Positions 1 through 7,296 of a stretch of 27,667 nucleotides of DNA are shown here, piece by piece (the first letter of the stretch is position 1; each line of letters begins with the position of its first letter). Under the pieces are notes generated by a model. It was not told the DNA's origin and did not search any database. It saw only the letters and a list, made by a program, of their open reading frames with translations. Both the position numbers and the translations under genes were made by a program. The stretch covers positions 1 through 27,667 of the forward strand of contig JAFONG010000032.1 of the NCBI GenBank assembly GCA_017418585.1, read 5' to 3'. This stretch comes from Erysipelotrichaceae bacterium (GTDB lineage: Bacteria; Bacillota_I; Bacilli_A; Erysipelotrichales; Erysipelotrichaceae).

Positions 1-906
1 CAGACCGCCGATTCCGGCAACCCTTTGCAGGTTGATGCCGCTTTCTTCGGCACTTTCTTCATAGAGTCTGACCAGGGACGGATGAGGCATGGTTCCGTTT
101 AATGTGCCTCTGCCATGGAAATTGTACAGGGACATTGCCGGGCCTTCGCCAAGTTTTACTTCACCTGTTCCTTTTAGATCCGGCGTATCTGCCGCAACTT
201 CGGCATCTAGACAGATGATCGCATCCGGCTGCACGGCTCTGGCAGCCGTAATCGCGCCTCTGATCGTATACTCTTCCTGAACGGTTCCCGCCAGATAGAC
301 ATCGCAGTCCGGTGCGTTTTTGCTGAAGAGTCTGGCCAGTTCGATCAGACAGGTGCAGGCAATACGGTTGTCAAAGAACGTACCGGAAACGATATCGTTC
401 TGCAGACGGACGAAAGTAGGGTAGTAGGTAATGGCGTTGCCGATCCTGACGCCTAGATCGAGCACTTCTTTTCTGCTGTAGCAGCCGATATCGATATAGA
501 GTTCCTGATATTTGTCGACTTTATACTTTTCTTCAGCTGAAGTCAGATGGTGCGATTTTACGCCGATCACGCCGGGAACATACCGATCTTTCGCCTGGAC
601 TGCCACTCTCAAAGCGGGCAGTGTCTTTTCCGGTATTCCACCGACTCTTTCAAAACGGATAAAACCTTCATCCGTGATCGTCTTGACCATCAGACCGGGA
701 GAGTCCATGTGCCCAGTAACGAGAACCTTTTTACTGTGATCTTTTCCTTTGATGCAGGTATAGGTATTTCCCAAGACGTCGACTGTTACCTGCAGACCCA
801 GCAGTTCGAACTGTTCTTTCAGATAATTGCTGACAAGCTGTTCGTGCCCGGAAAGGCTTGGCAGAAGACAAAGGTCTTCCAGATCTTTTGCGATTGCGTT
901 TTTCAT
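1..906 (-). CDS. M42 family metallopeptidase (SgcX/FrvX-like), C-terminus off the window
   Basis: A 302-codon open frame reads from the ATG at 906 to the window edge, so the C-terminal part is missing. It is a PepA/glutamyl aminopeptidase-type M42 dinuclear metallohydrolase, cytoplasmic. Visible family landmarks are HMDSPG (metal ligand H66), the GVIGVKSHHLT segment (residues 112-122), FFDNR (bridging D179), QEE (E211 general base, E212 ligand) and LDAE (D234). The last His ligand lies beyond the edge. The ribosome site AAGGAAAC is inside the end of the upstream HAD gene, whose TGA ends one base before this start, so the two are co-transcribed and probably coupled. M42 proteins sit in E. coli sgc and frv PTS operons (SgcX, FrvX); their substrate there is unknown and may be a glycosylated peptide or amino-acyl sugar. 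Family assignment is secure, role is inferred. Confidence 0.93.
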   Translation of the reverse strand, partial: MKNAIAKDLEDLCLLPSLSGHEQLVSNYLKEQFELLGLQVTVDVLGNTYTCIKGKDHSKKVLVTGHMDSPGLMVKTITDEGFIRFERVGGIPEKTLPALRVAVQAKDRYVPGVIGVKSHHLTSAEEKYKVDKYQELYIDIGCYSRKEVLDLGVRIGNAITYYPTFVRLQNDIVSGTFFDNRIACTCLIELARLFSKNAPDCDVYLAGTVQEEYTIRGAITAARAVQPDAIICLDAEVAADTPDLKGTGEVKLGEGPAMSLYNFHGRGTLNGTMPHPSLVRLYEESAEESGINLQRVAGIGGL

Positions 907-907
907 T

Positions 908-1555
908 TCAGTTTCCTTTCTTTAATATCTGAATATCCGTGAAACGGTAGACTTCTTCATCTGCCTGAGAAGTATCCTGTAAGATCTTGGCTCCCTTGAA
1001 GCCGACGACATACAGTCCTGCTGCCTTGGCTGAAGCGATGCCGTTTGGTGCATCTTCGATGACGATCAGCTGATTTTTGCTGAAGCCGCTTCTTTCGACC
1101 ACCTTCTGATAGATTTCGGGATGGGGCTTAGAATGCGTGATATCATCAGCTGTTACGATATGATCAAAATACCGGTCGATCTGGAAGAGTTTCAGTTTAT
1201 GCCTGACATAATAGGCCGGTGAAGAACTGGCGATGGAAAGCTGCATTCCCATCTCATACTGGTACTTGCAGAAATCCCTTATGCCTTCCATCGGTTTCAG
1301 GTCATCCGACATCAGCAGGAGATCGGAATAATAGTAGTAATCCCTGACCAGTTTTTCCAGAGGAACATCGATCTGGGGAAACAGATCCAGAACGATACGG
1401 CAGAAGTATTCTACCGTGGTTCCGTTGGCGTCCGGAAGCAGACTTAGGTCAAGGTCTAACCCGTAGGCCTCGACCATGATATCCATGGCTTTGGTAAAAA
1501 GCGGTTCGGAATCCAGCAGGACGCCGTCGCAGTCGAATATGATTCCTTTTATCAT
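908..1555 (-). CDS. HAD-superfamily phosphatase/phosphomutase, beta-phosphoglucomutase-like (copy 1)
   Basis: The 215-aa protein carries all four HAD motifs: DCDGV (nucleophile D8, acid D10), IASSS near residue 108, the Lys of HSKPHP, and IEDAPNGIASAKAAG. An alpha-helical cap lies between motifs I and II, as in the beta-phosphoglucomutase/DOG-phosphatase branch. The expected substrate is a small sugar phosphate. It is the first gene of a leftward unit with the M42 peptidase, divergent from the PTS EIIB/EIIC genes, which makes the imported sugar phosphate the natural substrate. It is paralogous to the HAD gene at 7297-7926: both begin MIKGIIFD and share a C-terminal QDTS-ADEEVY/QDTS-ADKEVY block. 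The ATG at 1555 is the start that places motif I at the usual distance. Phosphatase versus mutase cannot be decided from motifs alone. Confidence 0.92.
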   Translation of the reverse strand: MIKGIIFDCDGVLLDSEPLFTKAMDIMVEAYGLDLDLSLLPDANGTTVEYFCRIVLDLFPQIDVPLEKLVRDYYYYSDLLLMSDDLKPMEGIRDFCKYQYEMGMQLSIASSSPAYYVRHKLKLFQIDRYFDHIVTADDITHSKPHPEIYQKVVERSGFSKNQLIVIEDAPNGIASAKAAGLYVVGFKGAKILQDTSQADEEVYRFTDIQILKKGN

Positions 1556-1851
1556 TAATCCTATTGTAGATGAAAGAATCTTGTTTAAGATAATTCTAGC
1601 TCATTTTGAATGAAAATTCTGTGTTAAAAATGTAAACCGTAGTTTAAAAAAAGGCTTTCTGATTCATTATCTGTGTTGAATCTATGCAATAAAGATAACA
1701 CAAATAAATCTTTTGTGATTCAATAACGTAAAAAACATCGGGTAAAAATCATCATTTGAAAAAGCACAATAAAAAAGTGTGTAGAAAGATATCGGTGCTT
1801 TCTAGCTTTTTATACAGATGTTATAAAATAATTAAAAGGAGTGTTTTTACA
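1556..1851. promoter_or_regulatory. Divergent control region between the HAD/M42 and PTS arms
   Basis: This AT-rich 296-base gap separates two divergent transcription units and holds no convincing gene. It contains the 13-mer ATCTGTGTTGAAT (1669-1681), repeated exactly upstream of the second HAD gene, followed three bases later by TGC in both places. Related half-sites are TGTGTTAAAA (1620-1629), AACACA (1697-1702, inverted relative to 1672-1677) and ATTCAA (1718-1723, inverted relative to 1676-1681). The likely user is the PRD regulator at 4533-7022. I could not pick a confident sigma-A promoter; TATAAA near 1823 is a possible -10 for the PTS genes. The leader before EIIB may therefore be short or more than 150 bases. 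Confidence 0.55.
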
Positions 1852-2157
1852 ATGGCTATAAAAGTTATGATTGCCTGTGGTTCAGGTATTGCTACCAGTG
1901 CTTATGCCGCCGAGGAGATCATCAAGATCGCCAAGGGGATCGGAGTGGATATCGACGTTCATAAGGAACGTATCCAGAATGTCATGGCTAATGCTTCGAA
2001 TTTTGACATCTGTTTCGTTACATCGAATTTCAAGCAGGATGTCGGTACGAAACTCGTACGTGTCGATGGCTTAATCAGCGGCATCAATGAGGATGCGGTA
2101 ATCGAAGATGTAAAAGCCGCTTTGCTGGAGGCTGCTGCTAAGTATAACGCAGATTAG
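1852..2157 (+). CDS. PTS galactitol-type EIIB (SgcB/GatB-like)
   Basis: The 101-aa cytoplasmic domain protein starts with a Rossmann-like beta strand followed by the phosphocysteine loop CGSGIATS (C9). This is the signature of the IIB component of galactitol/SgcB-type PTS transporters, which receives phosphate from EIIA and passes it to the sugar bound in EIIC. The frame is open further upstream, but the ATG at 1852 has a good ribosome site (AAAAGGAG, 1834-1843) and puts C9 at the family position, so I use it. The EIIC gene follows after 25 bases with its own AAAGAAAGGGG site. The length equals the usual stand-alone IIB. Confidence 0.93.
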   Translation: MAIKVMIACGSGIATSAYAAEEIIKIAKGIGVDIDVHKERIQNVMANASNFDICFVTSNFKQDVGTKLVRVDGLISGINEDAVIEDVKAALLEAAAKYNAD

Positions 2158-2182
2158 AATTATTTAAAGAAAGGGGAAAACT

Positions 2183-3466
2183 ATGGAGATTTTATCAAAT
2201 GTTGTAAACTTTGTGCTGAATCTCGGGGGCGGCATCTTCCTGCCGTTCGTTATCACCATCCTCGGTCTGTTCTTTAAGATGAATCTGTTCGATTCTTTCA
2301 AGAACGGCTTAAAGATCGGTGCCGGATTCACCGGTATCAACCTGGTCATCGGCGTATTATGTGATGCACTGGCACCTGCCGTTGCGCACTATGCCGATCT
2401 TGGCGCAGGATTCACGGTAACGGATATCGGTTGGGAAGGTATCGGTGCGATCGCCTGGTCAACACCGTTCGCAATCGCAATCGTTCCGCTGGGCATGGTT
2501 CTGAACTATGTTCTGATCCGTCTGAAATTCACGAAGACGATGGACGTCGACGTATGGAACTACTGGCACTTCATTCTGGGTGCCGCCATCAGCTACTATG
2601 TCCTGATGATGATCGGCCTGAGCCCTGTTGTTTCTGCAGTCATCGGTGTTCTGGTTGGACTTCTGACTTTCGTCGTTGTTCTGAAACTGGGCGACAAGAT
2701 CGCGCCTTACTGGCAGGAATACTACGGACTGCCTGGCACGACCTGCTGCAACTCCGATGCTTACTATATGTGGGGCATCGACTGGGTCGTCTGCAAACTG
2801 ATCGATCTGATTCCTGGCCTGAACAAAGTCAACATCAACGGCAAGTGGATCAACGACAAGCTCGGTTCTTTCGGTGAAACTTCCGTTCTGGCATTCTTTG
2901 CCGGCGTACTGATTTCTATCATTACCAGACTGGATCTGGCTACGGCAATTACGATGTCTGTCACGATCGCCGCATGTATCATTCTGGTTCCGAAGATGGT
3001 CGGTCTGCTGATGGAAGGTCTTGTACCTGTTTCCAACGCTGCCCGTAAGTTCTTCAAGTCTCACCTCGGTGACGACTATGATATCTACATCGGTATGGAT
3101 GAAGCTCTGTATCTGGGCGATGAGACCGGTATTCAGTGCTCCGTCATCATGATCCCGATCGCTCTGGCGCTGGCATTCCTGCCTGGCGTTACCGTATTCC
3201 CGATCGCTTCCATTGGATCGCTGTGCTACACGACCTGTGCATGTTCGCTGTTTGCAAAGGGCGATGTCTTCAAGACTATCGTTGCCTCTGCAGTATGTAT
3301 GGCATACTGCTTCCTGATGTACAGCTTCATGGCTCCTCTGGCTACGAAGCTCGCTCTGGAAACAGGCTACATCACGGCTGCCATGGGTCAGGTCACCGGT
3401 TCCGGTATCGAGGAATTGCAGTGTGTCATTCTGGGTGTTATCGCCAAGATTTTAGGCGCCTGGTAA
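2183..3466 (+). CDS. PTS galactitol-type EIIC permease (SgcC/GatC-like)
   Basis: The 427-aa polytopic membrane protein has around ten hydrophobic segments and the Gly-rich loops of the EIIC-GAT family, for example LNLGGGIFLPF near residue 15 and FKNGLKIGAGFTGINLV around 40-57. This channel subunit transports and exposes the sugar for phosphorylation by EIIB. It is slightly shorter than enterobacterial GatC (about 450 aa, from memory) but looks complete. Codons are strongly C-ending, suggesting high expression. It follows the EIIB gene by 25 bases, and a strong hairpin terminator lies 13 bases after the stop. The sugar cannot be named from sequence; similarity to galactitol permeases defines family, not substrate. 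Confidence 0.94.
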   Translation: MEILSNVVNFVLNLGGGIFLPFVITILGLFFKMNLFDSFKNGLKIGAGFTGINLVIGVLCDALAPAVAHYADLGAGFTVTDIGWEGIGAIAWSTPFAIAIVPLGMVLNYVLIRLKFTKTMDVDVWNYWHFILGAAISYYVLMMIGLSPVVSAVIGVLVGLLTFVVVLKLGDKIAPYWQEYYGLPGTTCCNSDAYYMWGIDWVVCKLIDLIPGLNKVNINGKWINDKLGSFGETSVLAFFAGVLISIITRLDLATAITMSVTIAACIILVPKMVGLLMEGLVPVSNAARKFFKSHLGDDYDIYIGMDEALYLGDETGIQCSVIMIPIALALAFLPGVTVFPIASIGSLCYTTCACSLFAKGDVFKTIVASAVCMAYCFLMYSFMAPLATKLALETGYITAAMGQVTGSGIEELQCVILGVIAKILGAW

Positions 3467-3479
3467 ACTGATGCTTATG

Positions 3480-3518
3480 ATTGTCCGGGTGGTATCACCC
3501 GGACAATTCTTTTATTCT
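3480..3518 (+). terminator. Intrinsic terminator after EIIC
   Basis: A 12-bp perfect stem (3480-3491 with 3496-3507, core TTGTCCGGGTG/CACCCGGACAA) closes a GTAT loop and is followed by TTCTTTTATT. It lies between EIIC and the membrane protein/EIIA pair, so it should reduce EIIA transcription relative to EIIB/EIIC unless those genes have their own promoter. Confidence 0.85.
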
Positions 3519-3529
3519 ATGTATTGATC

Positions 3530-4036
3530 ATGAAAGTCTACAGATGTAGAAAAGAACTGAGAGTAAGGTATCTGCTGTTTGGCCTGCTGATGCTGGCTTG
3601 CGTGGCTTACCTGATCATCAGAAAGAAATTCTATTACTCCAAACTGATTTACAATGTCGCGGTGTTGCTGTCCGGGACGTTGCTGGGTGTTTTTTATTGT
3701 CTTAGAGGGATCCTGCTGAAACTGGAATTCAGAAAAAACGAGATCTATTTCTGGGACGGTCTGGTTGATTTCAGACATATCAGATACGACGATATATTGA
3801 AGATTGAATACAATCCTGAGATCCGAATCAGGTTTTATATGAGAGACGCAAGGAAGACAGAGTTTTCCATACCGAATGTCTTTACGCAGGAGGATACGAT
3901 GGAAATACTGGATACTATCAAAAAGAAAAGAAAGAGGATCCAGATCGATTTCATCAGCAACGAGAAAGCGATCGATACCTCGAAACGGATCGTTAGAAGC
4001 AGACCGGTCCGGCAGAAAAAGGAGGAAGAAAAATGA
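3530..4036 (+). CDS. Small two-TM membrane protein with a possible PH-like cytoplasmic domain
   Basis: This is a 168-aa protein from the ATG at 3530 (an in-frame TTG lies at 3524). Two hydrophobic helices (about residues 15-32 and 38-58) are separated by a short Lys-rich loop. A beta-rich segment follows (FRKNEIYFWDG, DFRHIRYDDILKIEY), then an amphipathic helix and a basic tail ending KKEEEK. The helix pair plus beta segment resembles bacterial PH-like membrane proteins, but I cannot name a family with confidence. The ribosome site before the start is poor. The stop overlaps the EIIA start by ATGA, so it is co-expressed with the PTS. Its position between EIIC and EIIA suggests a transporter accessory or membrane anchor; that is speculation. 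Confidence 0.7.
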   Translation: MKVYRCRKELRVRYLLFGLLMLACVAYLIIRKKFYYSKLIYNVAVLLSGTLLGVFYCLRGILLKLEFRKNEIYFWDGLVDFRHIRYDDILKIEYNPEIRIRFYMRDARKTEFSIPNVFTQEDTMEILDTIKKKRKRIQIDFISNEKAIDTSKRIVRSRPVRQKKEEEK

Positions 4037-4488
4037 GCGAGATATTTGTAATACAGGGATATGCACAGGACTGGAAAGAGGCATTGAAGATGACGGGAAC
4101 GCATCTTTACGAGAACGGCTGCGTTGTCGAAGAATTCTGGGAGAAATGTGCGGAAAGAGAAGTCGAGTTTCCAACCGGTCTGACGGAATTCTGTCCGGTC
4201 GCCATTCCTCACGCCAGCAAGGAATACGTCTTGAAACAGGCGATCTGCGCGCTGAAATTGGAAAAACCGGTCTCCTTTAAATCGATGGCCGACTGGGATC
4301 AGGACATCGATGTACGTTATGTGCTGAATCTGGCGCTGCTGGATGACAGCGAGCATATTAAGATCGTTACCAGAGTCATTAGAAGTCTTAAGGATCCGGC
4401 ATTCCTGAAGAAGATGGATGAATGCGATGAGGAGGAACTGAAAGTGCTCCTCAACGATTATTTCCTGACGGAAAAACTGGATGACTAA
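4033..4488 (+). CDS. PTS EIIA, fructose/nitrogen (PTS_EIIA_2) type (SgcA-like)
   Basis: The 151-aa cytoplasmic protein has the EIIA_2 phosphohistidine motif PVAIPHA (H60), preceded by EFPTGLTEFCPV, and the family's C-terminal helix. It takes phosphate from HPr and gives it to C9 of the EIIB encoded at 1852-2157. The start overlaps the preceding stop (ATGA), with GGAGGAAG at 4020-4028 as ribosome site. It completes a galactitol/SgcABC-type three-subunit PTS. A strong shared hairpin follows. Confidence 0.92.
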   Translation: MSEIFVIQGYAQDWKEALKMTGTHLYENGCVVEEFWEKCAEREVEFPTGLTEFCPVAIPHASKEYVLKQAICALKLEKPVSFKSMADWDQDIDVRYVLNLALLDDSEHIKIVTRVIRSLKDPAFLKKMDECDEEELKVLLNDYFLTEKLDD

Positions 4489-4491
4489 ACA

Positions 4492-4522
4492 AAAAGGCTG
4501 TCACAATCGGACAGCCTTTTAT
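4492..4522. terminator. Bidirectional terminator between EIIA and the PRD regulator
   Basis: An 11-bp perfect stem (4492-4502, AAAAGGCTGTC, with 4510-4520, GACAGCCTTTT) closes a 7-base loop. A-rich and T-rich ends let it work on both strands, serving the convergent EIIA (stop at 4488) and regulator (stop at 4533). Confidence 0.88.
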
Positions 4523-4532
4523 AACTCGGAAT

Positions 4533-7022
4533 TTATGCTTCGGCGTTTTCTTCATTCTCTAATAGAAACATCAGACTTCGGGCAACGCCCGCAAGTTCAG
4601 CCTGCGGAATATGAATCCGGAAAGTCTTTCCCGCAGATTCCAGACCTTCGGATACGGCCTTCATCAGCTCCTTGTTGGCGGAGATGAATTTTGTCGCTTT
4701 CTTATCCTGAACCGTTTCGTTTCTGATGACTCTTTCCAGCATCGGTATGCATCTGCTGTAATAGACGGTAGCAATGTCCCTGCTGTAGGCGATGTTCAGT
4801 TTTGTCAGGGTATTTTTCAGGCAGTGCTGCAGCGTATTAATAGCCTTGGAAATATCAATAAAACTGCACGACGGATAGATGCTTTCTTCGATCTGATGCA
4901 GGAAACCGTTGTCTCCTTCCGTGTCGTAGAGAAAGAATCTTGAAGAAGAATCCGTCAGGTAGTCTAGATTTTTCAAGGAAAGTCCGCTGATTTCCAGAAG
5001 AGAGCAGAGACGGTTCAGCGTTAACGGAACAATGCAGCGACACGGGATCTTGGTCCTGTCGTAGATGTATTTGTCGATCGTGGTAAGAGGTTCCTGGTCC
5101 GTAATGATGAGTACGCCGGAACCCTGGTTAAGACTGACGGTTTTTCTGCACGCCAGATCGAGGCACTGTTCCAGACTCATGTCTTTGTGAAAATCGATCG
5201 CTTCCATTTTGATCTGATGACGGTTGAACGGCTGTGCATATTCCAGCATCTGCGAGGCGATGGATTCACCGTGGGCGATGATCAGGATCGATACAGGACT
5301 GTTATGTACGGCTTTCATAGATTTCTCGAGATAGACGGCAATATAGTCGTATTCCTGTCCGGGTGCTTCGATGTGGTATTTGCTTTCCAGCTGTTTCAGG
5401 ATCGCTTCGGCACTCCGGAAGTGTTTTGGAAGCGACTGCCTGCTTTGAATTTCGTAAGCCTGTTCAGAATCGTGTCTGCCGCCCTTTTTCTTGATCAGAG
5501 CGCCAAGATGCAGATAGAGCCCATAAAGGAACTCCTGATGCTCTTTTAGAACGATGTTTTCCGCATCTTTGAACAGGATGCTGTCCGTTATCAGCATAAT
5601 ATCCGGATCGATGTTCTTGCGCATTTCTTCCTGCTGGGAGAAATTGCTGTTGCGGATGAAGGCAATTCTTCTGTCGATACTTTTTTCCAGTTCCTCATAA
5701 GAGACAGTCTCATGATTCTGATCGCTGAAGTAGTGTTCACGAAGATAGGCTGCAGACTTTTTCGGAAAATAGTAGAAATAGTCGAAACCGTCGGACTGTC
5801 CGCTGGAATCGAACGTGACATAGTCTCCATCCAGAATGCTTAAAAGAACCGGAGCGGAACGCTGCGCCTCTTTGTTGACAAGTCCGTCTTTGGCGTAGTT
5901 CACGACTTCCGCAGGCAGGTCGCCAAGCGATACTTCAACGGTCTGGGTTTTGCCGACAAGGGTATTCACATAGGCGTGGGAGCAGGCGTCGCGGATCTCG
6001 TTCTCCATCTTGGTAATGTTTTCCCTGTAGATCTTGAAGGCATAACAGGCGATCACGTCCTTTGCAACGGTCAGCGGCTTTTTCATCGTTCTGGCTTCGC
6101 GGGCGAAGCAGTCCATGATCATTACCAGTTTCTCGTATACGCCCCGGTTGTCCATGTCCGGCAGATCGATCAGGGTCGTTATGTAATGGGTATAAGGAAG
6201 AAGTTTCGGATCCTCCAGTGGGAGCGAGGAAATCAGTATCAGCATAAAACGGACCGGGATCTGGGTGTTGGAGTTGATTCTGGTGAAATAGCCCTTGTTC
6301 AGCAGCGAAGAGATCAGATCGGTCGTGGACTGCGGCAGATAGTCGATGTTCTGCAGAAGCAGGAAGCCGTTGGTACACATCTCCATGATGCCTTTTCTGG
6401 AATTTTCTCTGCTGTTTTCGTCCTGATAGCCGAACAGCCTTTCTTCAAACTGCTGGATATTGGCATTTGCCCTTCGGCAGTCGATATCGTAATAAGGACA
6501 TCTCTTGTTTTTAATGCCGTTTTTGATCGCGTATTCAACCATGGAATCGGCCAGAGTCGATTTTTCGGTTCCCGAATTTCCGGTTATCAGAGTATGAAGA
6601 CCGTAGGGAGGATAATAGATTGCCGCCTTGGCCTTGGCGATGACTGAAGAGAGCGATCCGTCCGCTCCGATCATTTTCTCCAGATCCAGTTCGTTGTCAT
6701 AAGGAGAAGTATAGGTGTTGGAAGCGTTGAGATAGTCGCTCAAGTGGCTTTCCTTCGGAATAAAGGTCGGTACGTAGACATCGGGGTAATGCTGGCTGAT
6801 GACTGACGTGTCGAGATAAAAGACGGGTCTGCCGGCGATCTTGATCAGAAAACCGTTTTTCCATAAGTTGTTGAGTTCTCTGGATACGTTGGCACGGTCG
6901 AACTTCAGCTCATAGGATATGTCTTCCGCAACCACGCCGTTATCGTCGATCTTTTCGGATTTGATGATCTCTTCTGTTTTGCTGCGGATATATTCCTGGA
7001 TCTTCTCTCTGCGGTTTATCAT
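4533..7022 (-). CDS. LevR-like PTS-regulation-domain transcriptional regulator with a degenerate AAA+ domain
   Basis: The 829-aa protein has the LevR/ManR architecture: winged HTH (about 1-70), AAA+ (about 115-350), PRD1 (about 455-570, phosphorylatable H505 in YLHLGAL), EIIA-Man-like domain (about 575-700, H584 in IIAHGES) and PRD2 (about 725-829). The AAA+ catalytic parts are eroded. Walker A reads GNSGTEKS (148-155, the G before K is E), Walker B LLLQNID has Q224/N225 where DE is expected, the GAFTGA loop after LFGYQ is replaced by a DENSRENSR stretch, and the arginine-finger area reads LPYTHYIT. The PRD2 His position appears to be R757. It is therefore probably a PTS-phosphorylation-responsive DNA-binding regulator working with sigma-A. 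GGGAGGAG (7027-7034) fixes the start. It sits inside the sgc-like locus and is its obvious regulator. Confidence 0.9.
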   Translation of the reverse strand: MINRREKIQEYIRSKTEEIIKSEKIDDNGVVAEDISYELKFDRANVSRELNNLWKNGFLIKIAGRPVFYLDTSVISQHYPDVYVPTFIPKESHLSDYLNASNTYTSPYDNELDLEKMIGADGSLSSVIAKAKAAIYYPPYGLHTLITGNSGTEKSTLADSMVEYAIKNGIKNKRCPYYDIDCRRANANIQQFEERLFGYQDENSRENSRKGIMEMCTNGFLLLQNIDYLPQSTTDLISSLLNKGYFTRINSNTQIPVRFMLILISSLPLEDPKLLPYTHYITTLIDLPDMDNRGVYEKLVMIMDCFAREARTMKKPLTVAKDVIACYAFKIYRENITKMENEIRDACSHAYVNTLVGKTQTVEVSLGDLPAEVVNYAKDGLVNKEAQRSAPVLLSILDGDYVTFDSSGQSDGFDYFYYFPKKSAAYLREHYFSDQNHETVSYEELEKSIDRRIAFIRNSNFSQQEEMRKNIDPDIMLITDSILFKDAENIVLKEHQEFLYGLYLHLGALIKKKGGRHDSEQAYEIQSRQSLPKHFRSAEAILKQLESKYHIEAPGQEYDYIAVYLEKSMKAVHNSPVSILIIAHGESIASQMLEYAQPFNRHQIKMEAIDFHKDMSLEQCLDLACRKTVSLNQGSGVLIITDQEPLTTIDKYIYDRTKIPCRCIVPLTLNRLCSLLEISGLSLKNLDYLTDSSSRFFLYDTEGDNGFLHQIEESIYPSCSFIDISKAINTLQHCLKNTLTKLNIAYSRDIATVYYSRCIPMLERVIRNETVQDKKATKFISANKELMKAVSEGLESAGKTFRIHIPQAELAGVARSLMFLLENEENAEA

Positions 7023-7060
7023 TTTTCTCCTCCCAATTTGTGTCGTATTCAGCTGTTTTT

Positions 7061-7088
7061 ATTTAAAATTCGTCTTTGATTGTGTCAA
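7061..7088 (-). promoter_or_regulatory. Sigma-A promoter of the PRD regulator
   Basis: On the minus strand a perfect -35 TTGACA (7083-7088) and a -10 TTAAAT (7061-7066) are spaced by 16 bases. The regulator start codon lies at 7022. An inverted repeat (7105-7120) lies just upstream, a sensible autoregulatory position. Confidence 0.65.
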
Positions 7089-7104
7089 TTATATGTAAGA
7101 ACTG

Positions 7105-7120
7105 TGTTGATAAATCAACA
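7105..7120. promoter_or_regulatory. Inverted repeat, candidate operator
   Basis: TGTTGAT-AA-ATCAACA is a perfect 7-bp dyad with a 2-bp centre. It lies 17 bp upstream of the regulator's -35, between the divergent regulator and HAD/SgcQ units. Its TGTGTTGA edge (from 7103) matches the box found at 1672 and 7207. Confidence 0.5.
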
Positions 7121-7194
7121 TTATTATCGCACAGTCAACTTAAGAATGCCACAGGATCGAAAAGAGAAGCCTGACGGCAGATTCTTAAAGACGG

Positions 7195-7216
7195 CACAGA
7201 TTAATCTGTGTTGAAT
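7195..7216. promoter_or_regulatory. Palindrome plus shared 13-mer upstream of the second HAD/SgcQ operon
   Basis: CACAGATT/AATCTGTG (7195-7210) is a perfect 16-bp palindrome. Overlapping it, ATCTGTGTTGAAT (7204-7216) is identical to 1669-1681, and in both places TGC follows after three bases. A weak sigma-A promoter could be TTGCCT (7219-7224), a 16-base spacer and TATACG (7241-7246). Candidate binding site of the PRD regulator. Confidence 0.55.
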
Positions 7217-7296
7217 TCTTGCCTTCATTTACAAGCCGTTTATACGATGGTAAAAGTATGATTGAGGAAGAATGGTTTTTGAGACCTGCGGTGTTT

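Noticed and set aside
1628..1644. Possible catabolite-response (cre) site, TGTAAACCG
   Set aside because: The central CG is displaced by one base from the cre consensus, and the second half does not end in the expected CA.
1672..1690. Sigma-54 type -24/-12 element reading of TGTGTTGAAT-nnn-TGC
   Set aside because: The essential GG/GC elements and their spacing are not matched; it fits better as an operator box.
3512..4174. Antisense frame of about 220 codons opposite the membrane protein and EIIA genes
   Set aside because: It overlaps EIIA with its intact catalytic motif, and no recognisable protein results.
7083..7090. TGTCAATT as another copy of the TGTGTT operator box
   Set aside because: These bases are the minus-strand -35 TTGACA of the regulator and so explained.
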